Assembly: GCF_020179755.1 (NCBI RefSeq)
Contig: NZ_JAIUCY010000004.1
Coordinates: 1 to 64,000 of the forward strand
Direction of reading: 5' to 3'
Source of the DNA: Herbaspirillum sp. alder98
Lineage (GTDB): Bacteria > Pseudomonadota > Gammaproteobacteria > Burkholderiales > Burkholderiaceae_D
DNA: 64,000 nucleotides
The notes beneath the pieces were generated by a model. The model did no database searches. It was given only the letters and a program-made list of their open reading frames with translations, and was not told where the DNA came from. Below are positions 42,740 through 52,811 of the stretch, piece by piece. The translations under genes were made by a program, and so were the position numbers. Within the stretch, counting starts at the first letter, position 1, and each line of letters starts with the position of its first letter.

Positions 42740-43726
42740 CTACAACCACCCCGCCCGTCGCAGGCGCCGCCACAGCAACGAGCAGCCGGTGATGATCCCG
42801 CCCAGCACCAGCGGAAAACTCCAGCGCCAGTCCAGCCCGGGCATGTGCGCGAAGTTCATGCCGTAGAGGCTGAAGATCATGGTCGGAATGGCCAGGATCG
42901 CACCCCAGCCGGCCAGCGTCTGCACGATCTCGTTCTGATGGATGGTGACTTGCGCCAGGTTGATCTGCACCGCCGACTCCACCATTTCGCGCAAGCGGTC
43001 GCCGGTGTCGATGAAGCGCACCACGTGATCGTAGATGTCGCGAAAATAGGCCTTGCCGTCCTTGGTGATGAGCCCTTCGTGAAACCGCAGGATCTGGGTG
43101 CACACGTCCAGCAGCGGCGAGGCCGCCGAACGCAGGCGGATCAGTTGACGCTTGAGCTGATACAGCTCCTGCAGATAGGCCTGGCCGGTATTGGCGGCAG
43201 GGTCGAACAACTGCGCCTCGTACTGGCTGAACTTGGCCTCCAGGTCGTCCATGATCGGGCGATAGTTGTCGACCACGAAGTCCATGATGGCGTACAGCAC
43301 GAAACCGGGACCACGTCCCAGCCGCTCAGGCAGCATCTCGCAGTGCTCGCGCACCTTGGCGTAGCTGCGCGAGGCGCCGTGGCGCACCGTGACCACAAAA
43401 CGCGGGCCGGTCAGGATGTGGGTCTCGCCGAACTGCACCTCGCCGCCGGTCAGTTGCGCCGTGTGCAGCACCACGAACAGGGTGTCGCCATACTCTTCGA
43501 TCTTGGGCCGCTGGTGCGCGGCATAGGCGTCTTCGACCGCCAGTTCATGCAGGTTGAATTCTTCCTTGATCTTGGCCATCAGCTCGACGTTGGGTTCGAG
43601 CAGGCCGAGCCAGACGAAGGTGCCGTCCTCTTCCAGTACGTCGCTGATTTCGTCGAGACCGATCTCGCGCAGCTTCTTGCCTTTTTTATAGACCGTGCAA
43701 TTGACGATCATGTTGGCATCGATCAT
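42740..43726 (-). CDS. corA: CorA-family magnesium/cobalt transporter
   Basis: 328 residues. The large cytoplasmic domain runs to about residue 265, followed by two transmembrane helices at the C-terminus. The signature YGMNF (Gly-Met-Asn at about 289-291) lies at the pore mouth. The stalk helix includes QLIRLRSAASPLLD. CorA forms a homopentameric inner-membrane channel for Mg2+ (and Co2+). Monocistronic, convergent to tamB. Confidence 0.95.
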   Translation of the reverse strand: MIDANMIVNCTVYKKGKKLREIGLDEISDVLEEDGTFVWLGLLEPNVELMAKIKEEFNLHELAVEDAYAAHQRPKIEEYGDTLFVVLHTAQLTGGEVQFGETHILTGPRFVVTVRHGASRSYAKVREHCEMLPERLGRGPGFVLYAIMDFVVDNYRPIMDDLEAKFSQYEAQLFDPAANTGQAYLQELYQLKRQLIRLRSAASPLLDVCTQILRFHEGLITKDGKAYFRDIYDHVVRFIDTGDRLREMVESAVQINLAQVTIHQNEIVQTLAGWGAILAIPTMIFSLYGMNFAHMPGLDWRWSFPLVLGGIITGCSLLWRRLRRAGWL

Positions 43727-43775
43727 GGTGTTCTCCTCACGCTGCGTACCAGTGCCGCAGCGCCCGATTTGATTG

Positions 43776-44666
43776 TTATTGGGCCGGTCGGAACAGGCGC
43801 TGCTTGAGAAACTGCGCCATCATCACGCCAACCAGCGTGATGGCTCCGCCTACCGCATGATAGCCGTGCAGGTCTTCGCCCAGCGCCAGCACTGCGATAA
43901 TGACAGTAAAGATGGGCATCAGGTTCACGAAGGCCGAGCAACGGCTGGCGCCAAGATGGGCCACGCCACGCATCCACAGGAACTGCGACACGATCGAGGC
44001 GGCGATGCCGGCGTACAGCAGGATCGGCAGGTTTTGCGCCGTCAAGGCCGTATGGTGCCCGATCACGAATCCGGGAAACAGCAACAGTACCGCCATCAGC
44101 ACCTGCATGTAGAGCAGCTGCCAGGTCACCAGCGGCAGCGCCCAGCGCCGCAGCAATACGCCATACAACCCATACGACACGGTGGCCAGCAGCATCAGCA
44201 GGTCGCCCACCACCACGCCATTGTCGAACAAGTCCAGCGGATGGCCGCGACCGATCAGCACCGACATGCCTAACAGCGACAGCAGCCCGCCGACCAGCGT
44301 ACCGACCGTGGGCGGCTCCGACAGCAGCTTGATGCTCAACAGCAAAGTCAGCAGCGGCATCAACGAGGTGATGATGCCCATGCTGGTGGCCGATGAGGTA
44401 GCCGCCGCAAAGTACGCCAGGCTCTGGAACAGCACCATACCCAACAGCGCCAGCACCGCGATCTTGCCCAGGTGCGGACGGATATTGGCGCGATTGCGCC
44501 AGGTCTGGCGCGCCAGGAAGGGCGACATCAGCAACGCCGCCAGCACCCAGCGGTAGAAGGAGATGTCTTCCGGCGCGATCACATTGGCGGCCAGCTTGCT
44601 GACCACCGTATTGCCGGCCCAGATCGATACCGCGCCCAGGGGAAACCACAGGAATCTGTATTGCAT
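43776..44666 (-). CDS. EamA/DMT-family exporter
   Basis: 296 residues with ten hydrophobic segments arranged as two EamA repeats. The first contains WAGNTVVSKLAANVIAPEDI and YRWVLAALLMSP; the second contains LLYAGIAASIVSQFLWMRGV and LMPIFTVIIAVLALGEDLH, with the usual Glu in the loop. Family members move amino acids, metabolites or drugs across the inner membrane; the substrate cannot be read from sequence. It lies 27 bases downstream of the MFS gene, probably in one operon of two exporters. Confidence 0.9.
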   Translation of the reverse strand: MQYRFLWFPLGAVSIWAGNTVVSKLAANVIAPEDISFYRWVLAALLMSPFLARQTWRNRANIRPHLGKIAVLALLGMVLFQSLAYFAAATSSATSMGIITSLMPLLTLLLSIKLLSEPPTVGTLVGGLLSLLGMSVLIGRGHPLDLFDNGVVVGDLLMLLATVSYGLYGVLLRRWALPLVTWQLLYMQVLMAVLLLFPGFVIGHHTALTAQNLPILLYAGIAASIVSQFLWMRGVAHLGASRCSAFVNLMPIFTVIIAVLALGEDLHGYHAVGGAITLVGVMMAQFLKQRLFRPAQ

Positions 44667-44693
44667 GTCGTTGTCTGGTTCTCGTCTTGTTAT

Positions 44694-46112
44694 TCAGCGG
44701 CTCGCGCCGGCTGCAGTGGGGGCTGGCGTATTGCCCGACAGTTCGCTGCCGGCGTCAGGCGGCAGGCGGCGCAGCATCAGCAGCGACAGCGACGCCACCA
44801 GCGACACCGCCACGAAGGCCGGCCAGAAATCGGCCGTCACCAGCGTGGCGTGGCCCTGCACTTCGTTGGATGCCTGCAGGGCAAACCCGGCCAGCACCAC
44901 GCCCATGCCGATCGACAGTTGTTGCGCCACGCTGGCCATGCTGGTGGCCTGGCTCAGGTGCACCTTGTCGACATCGGCATACGAAATCGCATTGAGGCTA
45001 GTGAACTGCAACGAGCGGAAACAGCCGCCCAGCAGCAGGATGAAGGTCATCAACAGATACGGCATGGCCGGCGAGAACAGCGAGATGGCCAGCAAACCCA
45101 GGATGCCCAGCGCGCCATTGATCATCAGCACCTGGCGAAATCCGTAGCGTTTGAGCACGCGCGCGGCGATGGTCTTCATGAACATGGCGCCGGCGGCCGA
45201 AGCGCAGGTCAGCAAGCCCGAATGGAATGGCGTATAGCCAAAGCCCAGTTGCAGCATCAACGGCAGCAGGAAGGGAATGGCGCCGATGCCCACGCGATAG
45301 AGCGAACCACCCAGCACCCCGGCCTGCAAGGTGGGAATGCGCAGCAGGCGCAAGTCGATCAGCGGTGCGGCGGCGCGCCGGGCATGCCAGACGTAGGCGG
45401 CCAGGAACAGCACCCCGCCTACCACGCAGGCCAGCGATATCTCGCCCGAGATCAGATGTCGGCCCGAGGTGGCCAGGCCCATCATCAGCATGGAGCAACC
45501 CAGCGCCGAGAGCACGAAACCGGGCCAGTCCAGCGGCTTGACCTGTTCTTCACGCAGATCGGGAATGAAACGGGTGGCCAGGACCAGCCCGAGGATGCTG
45601 ATGGGGATATTGATGAAGAAGATCCAGCGCCAATGCAGGTAGGTGGTGATGAAGCCCCCCAGCGGCGGCCCCAGGATCGGCCCGAACAACGCGGGAATGG
45701 TCAGGTACGACAAGGCCTTCACCAGGTTCGAACGGTCGACGCTGCGCAGGATCACCAGCCGGCCCACCGGCACCATCATGGCGCCGCCGATGCCCTGGAA
45801 GAAACGCGCCGCGACGAACTGCGGCAGGGTCGACGACACGCCGCACAGGATCGAGCCCAGCATGAACACGCAGATGGCCCAGCGGAAGATGGTGAGCGAG
45901 CCGAAGCGGTCGGCCATCCAGCCCGAGATCGGGATGAACACGGCCAGGCTCACCAGGTAGGAGGTCAGCGCCAGCTTCAGCGAGATCGGGTCGACCCCCA
46001 TGTCCAGCGCCAGCGCCGGCAGCGAGGTCGAGATGACGGTGGAGTCCATCTGCTCCATGAACAGCGCACAGGCGACGATCAGCGGTATGACGAAGGTGCG
46101 TGGAATGGACAT
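44694..46112 (-). CDS. MFS drug exporter, DHA2 family (EmrB/QacA type)
   Basis: 472 residues from the ATG at 46112; the first available start at 46166 adds a polar stretch without support. About 14 hydrophobic segments. TM1 motif D1-like FMEQMDSTVISTSLPALA, motif A-like GWMADRFGSLTIF, and motif C-like LFGPILGPPLGG in TM5, the antiporter signature. Proton-driven export of drugs or metabolites is likely. Upstream of, and probably co-transcribed with, the DMT exporter gene. Confidence 0.9.
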   Translation of the reverse strand: MSIPRTFVIPLIVACALFMEQMDSTVISTSLPALALDMGVDPISLKLALTSYLVSLAVFIPISGWMADRFGSLTIFRWAICVFMLGSILCGVSSTLPQFVAARFFQGIGGAMMVPVGRLVILRSVDRSNLVKALSYLTIPALFGPILGPPLGGFITTYLHWRWIFFINIPISILGLVLATRFIPDLREEQVKPLDWPGFVLSALGCSMLMMGLATSGRHLISGEISLACVVGGVLFLAAYVWHARRAAAPLIDLRLLRIPTLQAGVLGGSLYRVGIGAIPFLLPLMLQLGFGYTPFHSGLLTCASAAGAMFMKTIAARVLKRYGFRQVLMINGALGILGLLAISLFSPAMPYLLMTFILLLGGCFRSLQFTSLNAISYADVDKVHLSQATSMASVAQQLSIGMGVVLAGFALQASNEVQGHATLVTADFWPAFVAVSLVASLSLLMLRRLPPDAGSELSGNTPAPTAAGASR

Positions 46113-46262
46113 CAACGGGGGGTTATCAGTTTGACACGATGGGCGCGCCACGACGCATGGCGACACCCGGCAAGCGATCGAGTATACCTTTTACGCTATG
46201 ATGCTGCCGGGCGCGCCGCGCCCGCCAGCCCGCCCTTGCTGCCCGACTTGCCACGCCGCACC

Positions 46263-48110
46263 ATGACCTTCTGCTTCGCCCTTCTAGACGATCACCTGGC
46301 CACGCCCGCCGAGCCGCGCTCGCGGCTGTACACGCAGTACCTGCGCACCCTGGCCTGCCATGACGCGGCCGGCTTTGCCGCCATGCAGGACGAGATGCAA
46401 CAGGCGCTGGCGGCCGGCCTGCATGCGCTGGCGCTGTGGCACTACGAACTGGGGGCGGTCATGCACGGCTTGCCGCATCGCCACGGCGACGAGGATGGCC
46501 CGCTGGCCGAGGTCTTGCTGTTCGGCCGTTGCGACCGGCTCGCCCCCGGCGAAGTCGATGCCTGGCTGAGCACGCAGTTGCCGTCCGCGCCGGCGCCGGC
46601 CGGGGTGGCCCGAATCCGGGCCAGCGTCAGCCAGCAGCAGTTCACCACGGCCATTGACCGTATCCGCGACTACATCGCCGCTGGCGACACCTATCAGGTC
46701 AACTACACCTATCGGCTGCACTTCGATGCCTACGGCGAACCGCTGGCCCTGTATCGCAAGCTGCGCCAGCGCCAGCCGGTCCCGTACGGCGCGCTGGTAT
46801 GCCGTGAAGACGGCAGTGCGGTCCTGTCGTTCTCGCCCGAGCTGTTCGTGCAACACAGCCAGGGCATGCTCAAGGCCAAGCCGATGAAAGGCACCGCGCG
46901 CGCCGCCGATGCGGCCGACGCCGACGCTGAAGCGCTCAATGCCCAGCGGGCGCTGGCGCTGGCCGCCGATGACAAGAACCGGGCCGAGAACCTGATGATC
47001 GTCGACCTGCTGCGCAACGACCTGGGGCGCGTGGCCGTGCCCGGTTCGGTCAAGGTGCCGCACCTGTTCGACGTGCGCCGCTACGGCCAGGTGCTGCAGA
47101 TGACCTCGACCATTCGCGCGCAACTTCGCGAGAACGCCACACTGCCCGAGGTGCTGGGCGCGCTCTATCCGTGCGGGTCGATCACCGGCGCGCCCAAGCG
47201 GCGCACCATGGAAATCATCAACGAACTCGAAACCACGCCGCGCGGACTCTATACCGGCGCCATCGGCTGGTTCGAGGCGCCGCAGGCGCCCGGCCTGTCC
47301 ATCGGCGACTTCTGCCTGTCGGTGCCGATCCGAACCCTGGTGTTGCAAGCACCACAGGACGGTGTGCAGCATGGCGTGCGACGCGGCGTGCTGGGCCTGG
47401 GCGCTGGCATCGTGCACGACAGCGACGCCGACTCAGAATACGCCGAGTGCCAGTTGAAGGCGCGCTTCCTGACCGGCCTGGGACACGACTTCACCTTGTT
47501 CGAAACGATCTTCGCAACGCGTCACGGCGCGCGCCATCTCGACTTGCATCTGGCGCGGCTGCGCGCTTCCGCCATCGGCTTCGATTTTGTGTTTGATGAA
47601 GACGCGATCCGCGCGGCGCTGGAACACACCTGCGGCCAATTGCCGGATGGCCCGCATCGGGTGCGACTGGAACTGCGCGCCGACGGCACGCTGGAGATCC
47701 GGCATGCGCCGCTGGCGCCGCTGGCCGACGAGGTAAAGGTATTTGTCGCCGCTGCCGCCACCGATAGCCGCGACCTGCTGCTGCGCCACAAGAGCAGCGC
47801 GCGCGCCGTCTACGACGCCGCCTGGCAGGAAGCCGAGGCGCGCGGCGGCTTCGACCTGCTGTTCTTCAATGAGAAGGACGAGTTGACCGAAGGCGGCCGC
47901 AGCAATGTATTCGTGCTGCTCGACGGCCAGTGGACCACGCCGCCATTGGCCGCCGGCTGCCTGCCCGGCGTCATGCGCTCGGTGCTGCTGGGCGACCCGC
48001 ACTATCGCGCCATCGAAGCCACCGTGACCCGCGCCCAGTTGCTGCAGGCCGAGCAGATCATCGTCTGCAACGCCCTGCGCGGCGCGGTGCGCGCTACTTT
48101 GGCGATTTGA
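46263..48110 (+). CDS. pabB: fused aminodeoxychorismate synthase component I / aminodeoxychorismate lyase
   Basis: 615 residues from the ATG at 46263. The long upstream in-frame ORF is antisense to the exporters. Residues 1-395 are the chorismate-binding PabB domain (KPMKGTARA; DLLRNDLGRVA; GSITGAPKRRTMEII). Residues about 400-615 are a class IV aminotransferase-fold PabC domain with the PLP lysine in LRHKSSARAVYD and the DELTEGGRSNVFV signature. Together they make p-aminobenzoate from chorismate for folate, using ammonia from PabA, which is not in this window. The natural PabB-PabC fusion is known in proteobacteria. The 3' end overlaps the convergent outer-membrane factor gene by 17 bases. 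Confidence 0.93.
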   Translation: MTFCFALLDDHLATPAEPRSRLYTQYLRTLACHDAAGFAAMQDEMQQALAAGLHALALWHYELGAVMHGLPHRHGDEDGPLAEVLLFGRCDRLAPGEVDAWLSTQLPSAPAPAGVARIRASVSQQQFTTAIDRIRDYIAAGDTYQVNYTYRLHFDAYGEPLALYRKLRQRQPVPYGALVCREDGSAVLSFSPELFVQHSQGMLKAKPMKGTARAADAADADAEALNAQRALALAADDKNRAENLMIVDLLRNDLGRVAVPGSVKVPHLFDVRRYGQVLQMTSTIRAQLRENATLPEVLGALYPCGSITGAPKRRTMEIINELETTPRGLYTGAIGWFEAPQAPGLSIGDFCLSVPIRTLVLQAPQDGVQHGVRRGVLGLGAGIVHDSDADSEYAECQLKARFLTGLGHDFTLFETIFATRHGARHLDLHLARLRASAIGFDFVFDEDAIRAALEHTCGQLPDGPHRVRLELRADGTLEIRHAPLAPLADEVKVFVAAAATDSRDLLLRHKSSARAVYDAAWQEAEARGGFDLLFFNEKDELTEGGRSNVFVLLDGQWTTPPLAAGCLPGVMRSVLLGDPHYRAIEATVTRAQLLQAEQIIVCNALRGAVRATLAI

Positions 48111-49557
48111 CCTCGACCGCGGCCAGGTCTTCCAGGCTGGCCGCATCCCAACCGCCGCCCAGCGCCTTGGCCAGCAACACGCTGGCCGCCATGCGGCGAT
48201 TCCGGATATCCAGCGCCGAACGCTCGGCCGACAGGGCCGTGGCCTGCGCGGTGATCACATTGACATAACTGACGGTGCCGGCCTTGTACTGGTTGGTCAC
48301 CAACGTCACCGCCTGGCGCGCCGATTGCAGGGCTTCGTCCTGCACCACCGCCTCTTGCTCGAGGATGCGCAATGCGGCCAGGTTGTCTTCCACTTCCTGG
48401 AAGGCGGTCAGCACCGCCTGCTTGTACTGGGCCACGGTGCCGTCATAGGACGCGATGGCCTGGTCGGTGGCGGCACGACGGGCGCCGCCATCGAAGATGC
48501 TCTGTGCCAGTTGCGGTCCCAGCGACCACACCCGGCCGGGCAACGAGAACCAGTCGGCAAAACTGGAGCTCTGGTAACCGCCCGAGGCCGACAGCGTCAG
48601 GCTCGGGAAGTAGGCCGCCTTGGCCACGCCGATATTGGCATTGGCGGCGGCCACCCGACGCTCGGCTGCCGCCACATCGGGACGACGCTCCAGCAGCATC
48701 GACGGCAATCCTTGCGGGATCGGTGGCGCCACCGCCGTCAAGGGCGCCGGCGGCAACGAGAAACTGGCCGGCGTCTTGCCCACCAGCAGCGCGATGGCGT
48801 GCTCCATCTGGGCCCGCGAGACCTGGTTGTCCAGCGCCTGCGCCTGCGCCGACTTGAACTGCGTCTGCGCCTGGATCACGTCGGACTTGGCCACCATGCC
48901 GGCGGCGTACTGGTTCTGCGTCAGTTGCAGCGAGCGCTGGTAGGCCGCCGTGGTTTCATCGAGCAACTGTTGCTGGGCATCGAGCACGCGCAGTTGCAGG
49001 TAATTCTGTGCCAGCGCAGCCTGGGCCGACAGGCGGGCTGCCGCCAGGTCGGCGGCGCTGGCCTGGGCGCTGGCCTGGCTGGCTTCGACATTGCGCCGCA
49101 CGCGGCCCCAGATATCGGCTTCCCAGGAGGCATCGAGGCCGAACGAATAGGCATTGCGCACGCCCGCGCTGCTGCTGGACGACGACGAGCTGCCGGAACG
49201 CGAACGGGTGGCCGAGGCGGTGGCGTCAAGCGTGGGCGAGAGCGCCGCGCGCGAACTCTGCACCGCCGCCTGGGCGCTGCGGAAGTTGGCTTCGGCCAGG
49301 GCCAGGTTCTGGTTCGAGATATCGACCTGGTCCGCCAGCGCATTGAGTTGCGCATCGCCGAACATCTCCCACCAGCGGCCATTGGCGGCTAGCTCGCGCG
49401 GCTCGGCCGGCTTCCAGTTCTGGCCTTCCTTGAAGGCCAGCGGCGCATCTTGGGTATCTTGCATCTGCGGACGCACATAATCGGGACCGACCGCGCAGGC
49501 GCTGAGCGCCAACGACGCAGCCAATGCCAGCAATAACGGGTTGAGCTTGGTTTTCAT
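48094..49557 (-). CDS. RND outer-membrane factor lipoprotein (NodT/OprM family)
   Basis: 487 residues. Lipoprotein signal MKTKLNPLLLALAASLALSAC with lipobox LSAC, then AVGPDYVRP, the usual OprM-type start. Two OEP repeats with long coiled-coil helices (SWEADIWGRVRRNVEAS at about 140; FPSLTLSASGGYQSSSF at about 315). It forms the trimeric TolC-like exit duct. Last gene of the pump operon, 15 bases after the MdtC-like gene. Its end overlaps pabB by 17 bases. Confidence 0.95.
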   Translation of the reverse strand: MKTKLNPLLLALAASLALSACAVGPDYVRPQMQDTQDAPLAFKEGQNWKPAEPRELAANGRWWEMFGDAQLNALADQVDISNQNLALAEANFRSAQAAVQSSRAALSPTLDATASATRSRSGSSSSSSSSAGVRNAYSFGLDASWEADIWGRVRRNVEASQASAQASAADLAAARLSAQAALAQNYLQLRVLDAQQQLLDETTAAYQRSLQLTQNQYAAGMVAKSDVIQAQTQFKSAQAQALDNQVSRAQMEHAIALLVGKTPASFSLPPAPLTAVAPPIPQGLPSMLLERRPDVAAAERRVAAANANIGVAKAAYFPSLTLSASGGYQSSSFADWFSLPGRVWSLGPQLAQSIFDGGARRAATDQAIASYDGTVAQYKQAVLTAFQEVEDNLAALRILEQEAVVQDEALQSARQAVTLVTNQYKAGTVSYVNVITAQATALSAERSALDIRNRRMAASVLLAKALGGGWDAASLEDLAAVEVKSPK

Positions 49558-49572
49558 TCGATTCTCCAGGCC

Positions 49573-52500
49573 TCAGGCGGCCGAGGTTTCGGTGGTCTTG
49601 CGGCCGAAGCGACGTTGGCTCCAGGCCCGCAGACGTTCCATGTACAGGTACACCACCGGGGTCGTGTAGAGCGTCAGCAACTGGCTCACCACCAGGCCGC
49701 CGACGATGGCAATGCCCAGCGGCTGGCGCAGCTCGGCGCCATCGCCCCGGCCCAGCGCCAGCGGGACCGCGCCCAGCAGCGCGGCCATGGTGGTCATCAT
49801 GATCGGGCGAAAACGCAGCAGGCAAGCCTCGAAGATCGCATCGCGCGGCGACAGGCCGCGATTGCGTTCGGCGTCCAGCGCGAAGTCGATCATCATGATG
49901 GCGTTCTTCTTGACGATGCCGATCAGCAGGATCACCCCGATCAACGCAATCAGGCTGAAGTCGGTCCCGGTCAGCAGCAAGGCCAGCAAGGCGCCGACAC
50001 CGGCCGAGGGCAGCGTGGAGAGGATGGTGACGGGATGGATCAGGCTTTCATACAGGATGCCCAGCACGATATACACCGCCAGCAGCGCCGTCAGGATCAA
50101 TAGCGGCTGCGACGACAGCGACGACTGGAAGGCGTTGGCGGTGCCGGCAAAGGTGCCGTGCACGCTGGTCGGTACGCCCAGCGACGACATCGCCCGGTCG
50201 ATCGCTTCAGTGGCGCGCGACAGCGAGACCCCTTCGGCCAGGTTGAACGACAGCGTCGAGGCCACGAACTGGCCCTCGTGGCTCACCGACAAGGCGGTCG
50301 TGGTCGGCGCGAAACTGGCGAAGGCGGCCAGCGGCACCTGGCGTGAAGCGGCCGTGGAAATGGTCTGGGCCAGGCCGGTATTGGAATTGAGCTTGCCGGC
50401 GGCCGACAGCGCCGGTGGCGTCGACAGGGTCGAAGTGGTCGGCGACAGGTTGCTCGACCCGGCCAGGCTGACGTAGGTGTCCTTCAATATCTCGGGGCTT
50501 TGCCAGTATTGCGGCGCGGCTTCCATCACCACGTGGTACTGGTTCATGCCGCTGTAGATGGTCGATATCTGGCGCTGGCCGAACAGGTCGGACAAGGTGG
50601 CGTCGATCAGCTGCGGCGTCACGCCGGCCCGGATGGCGGTCTCGCGGTCGATGGTGAGGGTGGTCTGCAGGCCATTGTCCTGCTGGTCGGTGCTGACGTC
50701 TTCGAGCTCCTTGAGCTCCGACAGGGCCTGGCGGATCTTCGGCTCCCACACCCGCAGCAGCGCCACGTCATCCGACTTGAGCGAAAACTCGTACTGCGAA
50801 TCGCTCTGGCGGGCGCCGATGCGGATGTCCTGCACCGGCACCAGGAATACCCGCGCCCCAGCCACCTTGGCCAGCTTCACCCGCAGCCGGGCGATCACCT
50901 GGTCGGCCGAATCGCGCCGTTCGGACAAGGGCTTGAGCGTGACGAACATGTTGCCGCCATTGCGCCGCTGACCGCCGGTGAAGGCCACCACATCGGCCAC
51001 CGCCGGGTCCTGCTTGACGATGTCGATAAACTCGGTGAGCTTGACCTTCATGGCCTGGAACGAGATGGCCTGGTCGCCACGGATGCCGCCGATCAGGCGC
51101 CCGGTATCCTGCTGCGGGAAGAAGCCCTTGGGGATCGCCTTGTACAGATAGACATTGAGCACGATGGTGCCCAGCAGGATCAGCATCATCAAGGGCGCCG
51201 CGCGCAAGGCCCAACCCAGCGAACGGCGGTAGGCCAGCAGCATGTCGTCGAAGACGCCTTCGATCTGCGCCATCAGTTTCTGCAGCAGCGGGTGACGCGC
51301 ACGGGCGCGCTCTTCTTCACTGCGCGGGTCGTGCCGCAACAGCACCGCGCACATCATCGGCGTGGTGGTCAGCGAAATCACCAGCGACACCAGGATCGCC
51401 ACCGACAGGGTGATGGCGAATTCACGGAACAGGCGACCGACGATGCCTTCCATCAGCAGGATGGGAATGAACACCGCAATGAGCGAGATGCTCATCGACA
51501 GCACCGTGAAGCCCACTTCACGCGCCCCCAGCAGGGCCGCCTTCACCGGTTTCATGCCGGCTTCGATATGGCGCGAGATGTTTTCCAGCACCACGATGGC
51601 GTCATCGACCACGAAGCCGGTGGCGATCGTCAACGCCATCAGCGACAGGTTGTCGAGGCTGAACCCGGCCAGGTACATCACGCCGAAGGTGCCGATCAGC
51701 GACACCGGCACCGCCACCGCCGGGATCAGGGTAGCCCGCAGATTGCGCAGGAACAGGAACACCACCATGATCACCAGCGCCACCGACAGGATCAGGGTGA
51801 ACTCGGTTTCCTTGAGCGAGGCGCGGATGGTGGGGGTGCGGTCCATCACCACCTTCATGTCGATGGCGGCCGGGATCGAGGCCTGCAACTGCGGCAGCAG
51901 CGCATTGACGCTGTCGACGGTATCGATGATGTTGGCGCCGGGCTGGCGGTTGATGATCACCAGCACCGACGGCTTGCCATTGGACGAACCGTAGTTGCGC
52001 ACATCGGCCACCGAGTCGCGGATCTCGGCCACGTCGCGCACCCGCACCGGCGTGCCGTTGCGGTACGACACGATCAGCGGCGCATATTCGGCGGCGGTGC
52101 CGGCCTGGTCGTTGGCATAGATCTGCCAGCTGCGATCGCCATCCTCCAGCAGGCCCTTGGGCCGGTTGGCGTTGGTGGCGGCGATGGCGGTGCGCACGTC
52201 GGCCGTGCCGATGCCGTATTTATTGAGCGCGGTCGGATTGAGTTCGATGCGCACCGCCGGCTGCGAACTGCCCCCTACGCTGACCTGCCCCACCCCGCGC
52301 ACCTGCGACAGCTTCTGCGCCACGATACTGTCGGCGGCGTCGTACATCTGGCCCTGGGTCATGGTGTCCGAGGTCATCGCCAGGATCATCACCGGCGCAT
52401 CGGCCGGATTGACCTTGCGATAGGTCGGGTTGCTCGGCATGCCGGTCGGCAGCAGGTTGCGCGCCGCATTGAGGGCCGCCTGGACGTCGCGCGCGGCGCC

Positions 52501-52806
52501 ATCGATGTCGCGGGTGAGCGCGAACTGCAGCGTGATGCGGGTCGAATTCTGCGAACTGGTCGAGGTCATCTCGGTGACGCCGGCGATCGCACCCATGGCC
52601 CGCTCCAGGGGCGTGGCGACGGTCGCGGCCATGGTCTCGGGGCTGGCGCCGGGCATCGAGGCCGAGATCGAGATGGTCGGGTAGTCGACCTGCGGCAGTG
52701 GCGACACCGGCAGCAACTTGAACGCCACGATGCCGGCCAGTGCGATGCCGATGGTCAGCAGCGTGGTGGCGATGGGCCGCTGGATGAAGGGAAGCGAGAT
52801 GTTCAT
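49573..52806 (-). CDS. mdtC: RND pump subunit, MdtC/MuxC type
   Basis: 1,077 residues with 12 transmembrane segments and two large periplasmic loops. TM4 carries the paired Asp of the proton relay ([14 protein letters not shown]). The N-terminus, [19 protein letters not shown], is typical of MdtC. It is about 40 residues longer than family norm because of a Ser/Thr/Ala-rich insert in the second porter loop (residues about 780-820, [19 protein letters not shown]). MdtB and MdtC form a heterotrimer that exports bile salts, novobiocin and similar compounds in known systems. Five bases downstream of mdtB. Confidence 0.95.
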   Translation of the reverse strand: MNISLPFIQRPIATTLLTIGIALAGIVAFKLLPVSPLPQVDYPTISISASMPGASPETMAATVATPLERAMGAIAGVTEMTSTSSQNSTRITLQFALTRDIDGAARDVQAALNAARNLLPTGMPSNPTYRKVNPADAPVMILAMTSDTMTQGQMYDAADSIVAQKLSQVRGVGQVSVGGSSQPAVRIELNPTALNKYGIGTADVRTAIAATNANRPKGLLEDGDRSWQIYANDQAGTAAEYAPLIVSYRNGTPVRVRDVAEIRDSVADVRNYGSSNGKPSVLVIINRQPGANIIDTVDSVNALLPQLQASIPAAIDMKVVMDRTPTIRASLKETEFTLILSVALVIMVVFLFLRNLRATLIPAVAVPVSLIGTFGVMYLAGFSLDNLSLMALTIATGFVVDDAIVVLENISRHIEAGMKPVKAALLGAREVGFTVLSMSISLIAVFIPILLMEGIVGRLFREFAITLSVAILVSLVISLTTTPMMCAVLLRHDPRSEEERARARHPLLQKLMAQIEGVFDDMLLAYRRSLGWALRAAPLMMLILLGTIVLNVYLYKAIPKGFFPQQDTGRLIGGIRGDQAISFQAMKVKLTEFIDIVKQDPAVADVVAFTGGQRRNGGNMFVTLKPLSERRDSADQVIARLRVKLAKVAGARVFLVPVQDIRIGARQSDSQYEFSLKSDDVALLRVWEPKIRQALSELKELEDVSTDQQDNGLQTTLTIDRETAIRAGVTPQLIDATLSDLFGQRQISTIYSGMNQYHVVMEAAPQYWQSPEILKDTYVSLAGSSNLSPTTSTLSTPPALSAAGKLNSNTGLAQTISTAASRQVPLAAFASFAPTTTALSVSHEGQFVASTLSFNLAEGVSLSRATEAIDRAMSSLGVPTSVHGTFAGTANAFQSSLSSQPLLILTALLAVYIVLGILYESLIHPVTILSTLPSAGVGALLALLLTGTDFSLIALIGVILLIGIVKKNAIMMIDFALDAERNRGLSPRDAIFEACLLRFRPIMMTTMAALLGAVPLALGRGDGAELRQPLGIAIVGGLVVSQLLTLYTTPVVYLYMERLRAWSQRRFGRKTTETSAA

Positions 52807-52811
52807 CGCGC

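Noticed and set aside
44472..46262. Long plus-strand extension of the pabB frame
   Set aside because: It is antisense to two intact exporter genes and rich in Gln/Arg/His. PabB homology begins at 46263.
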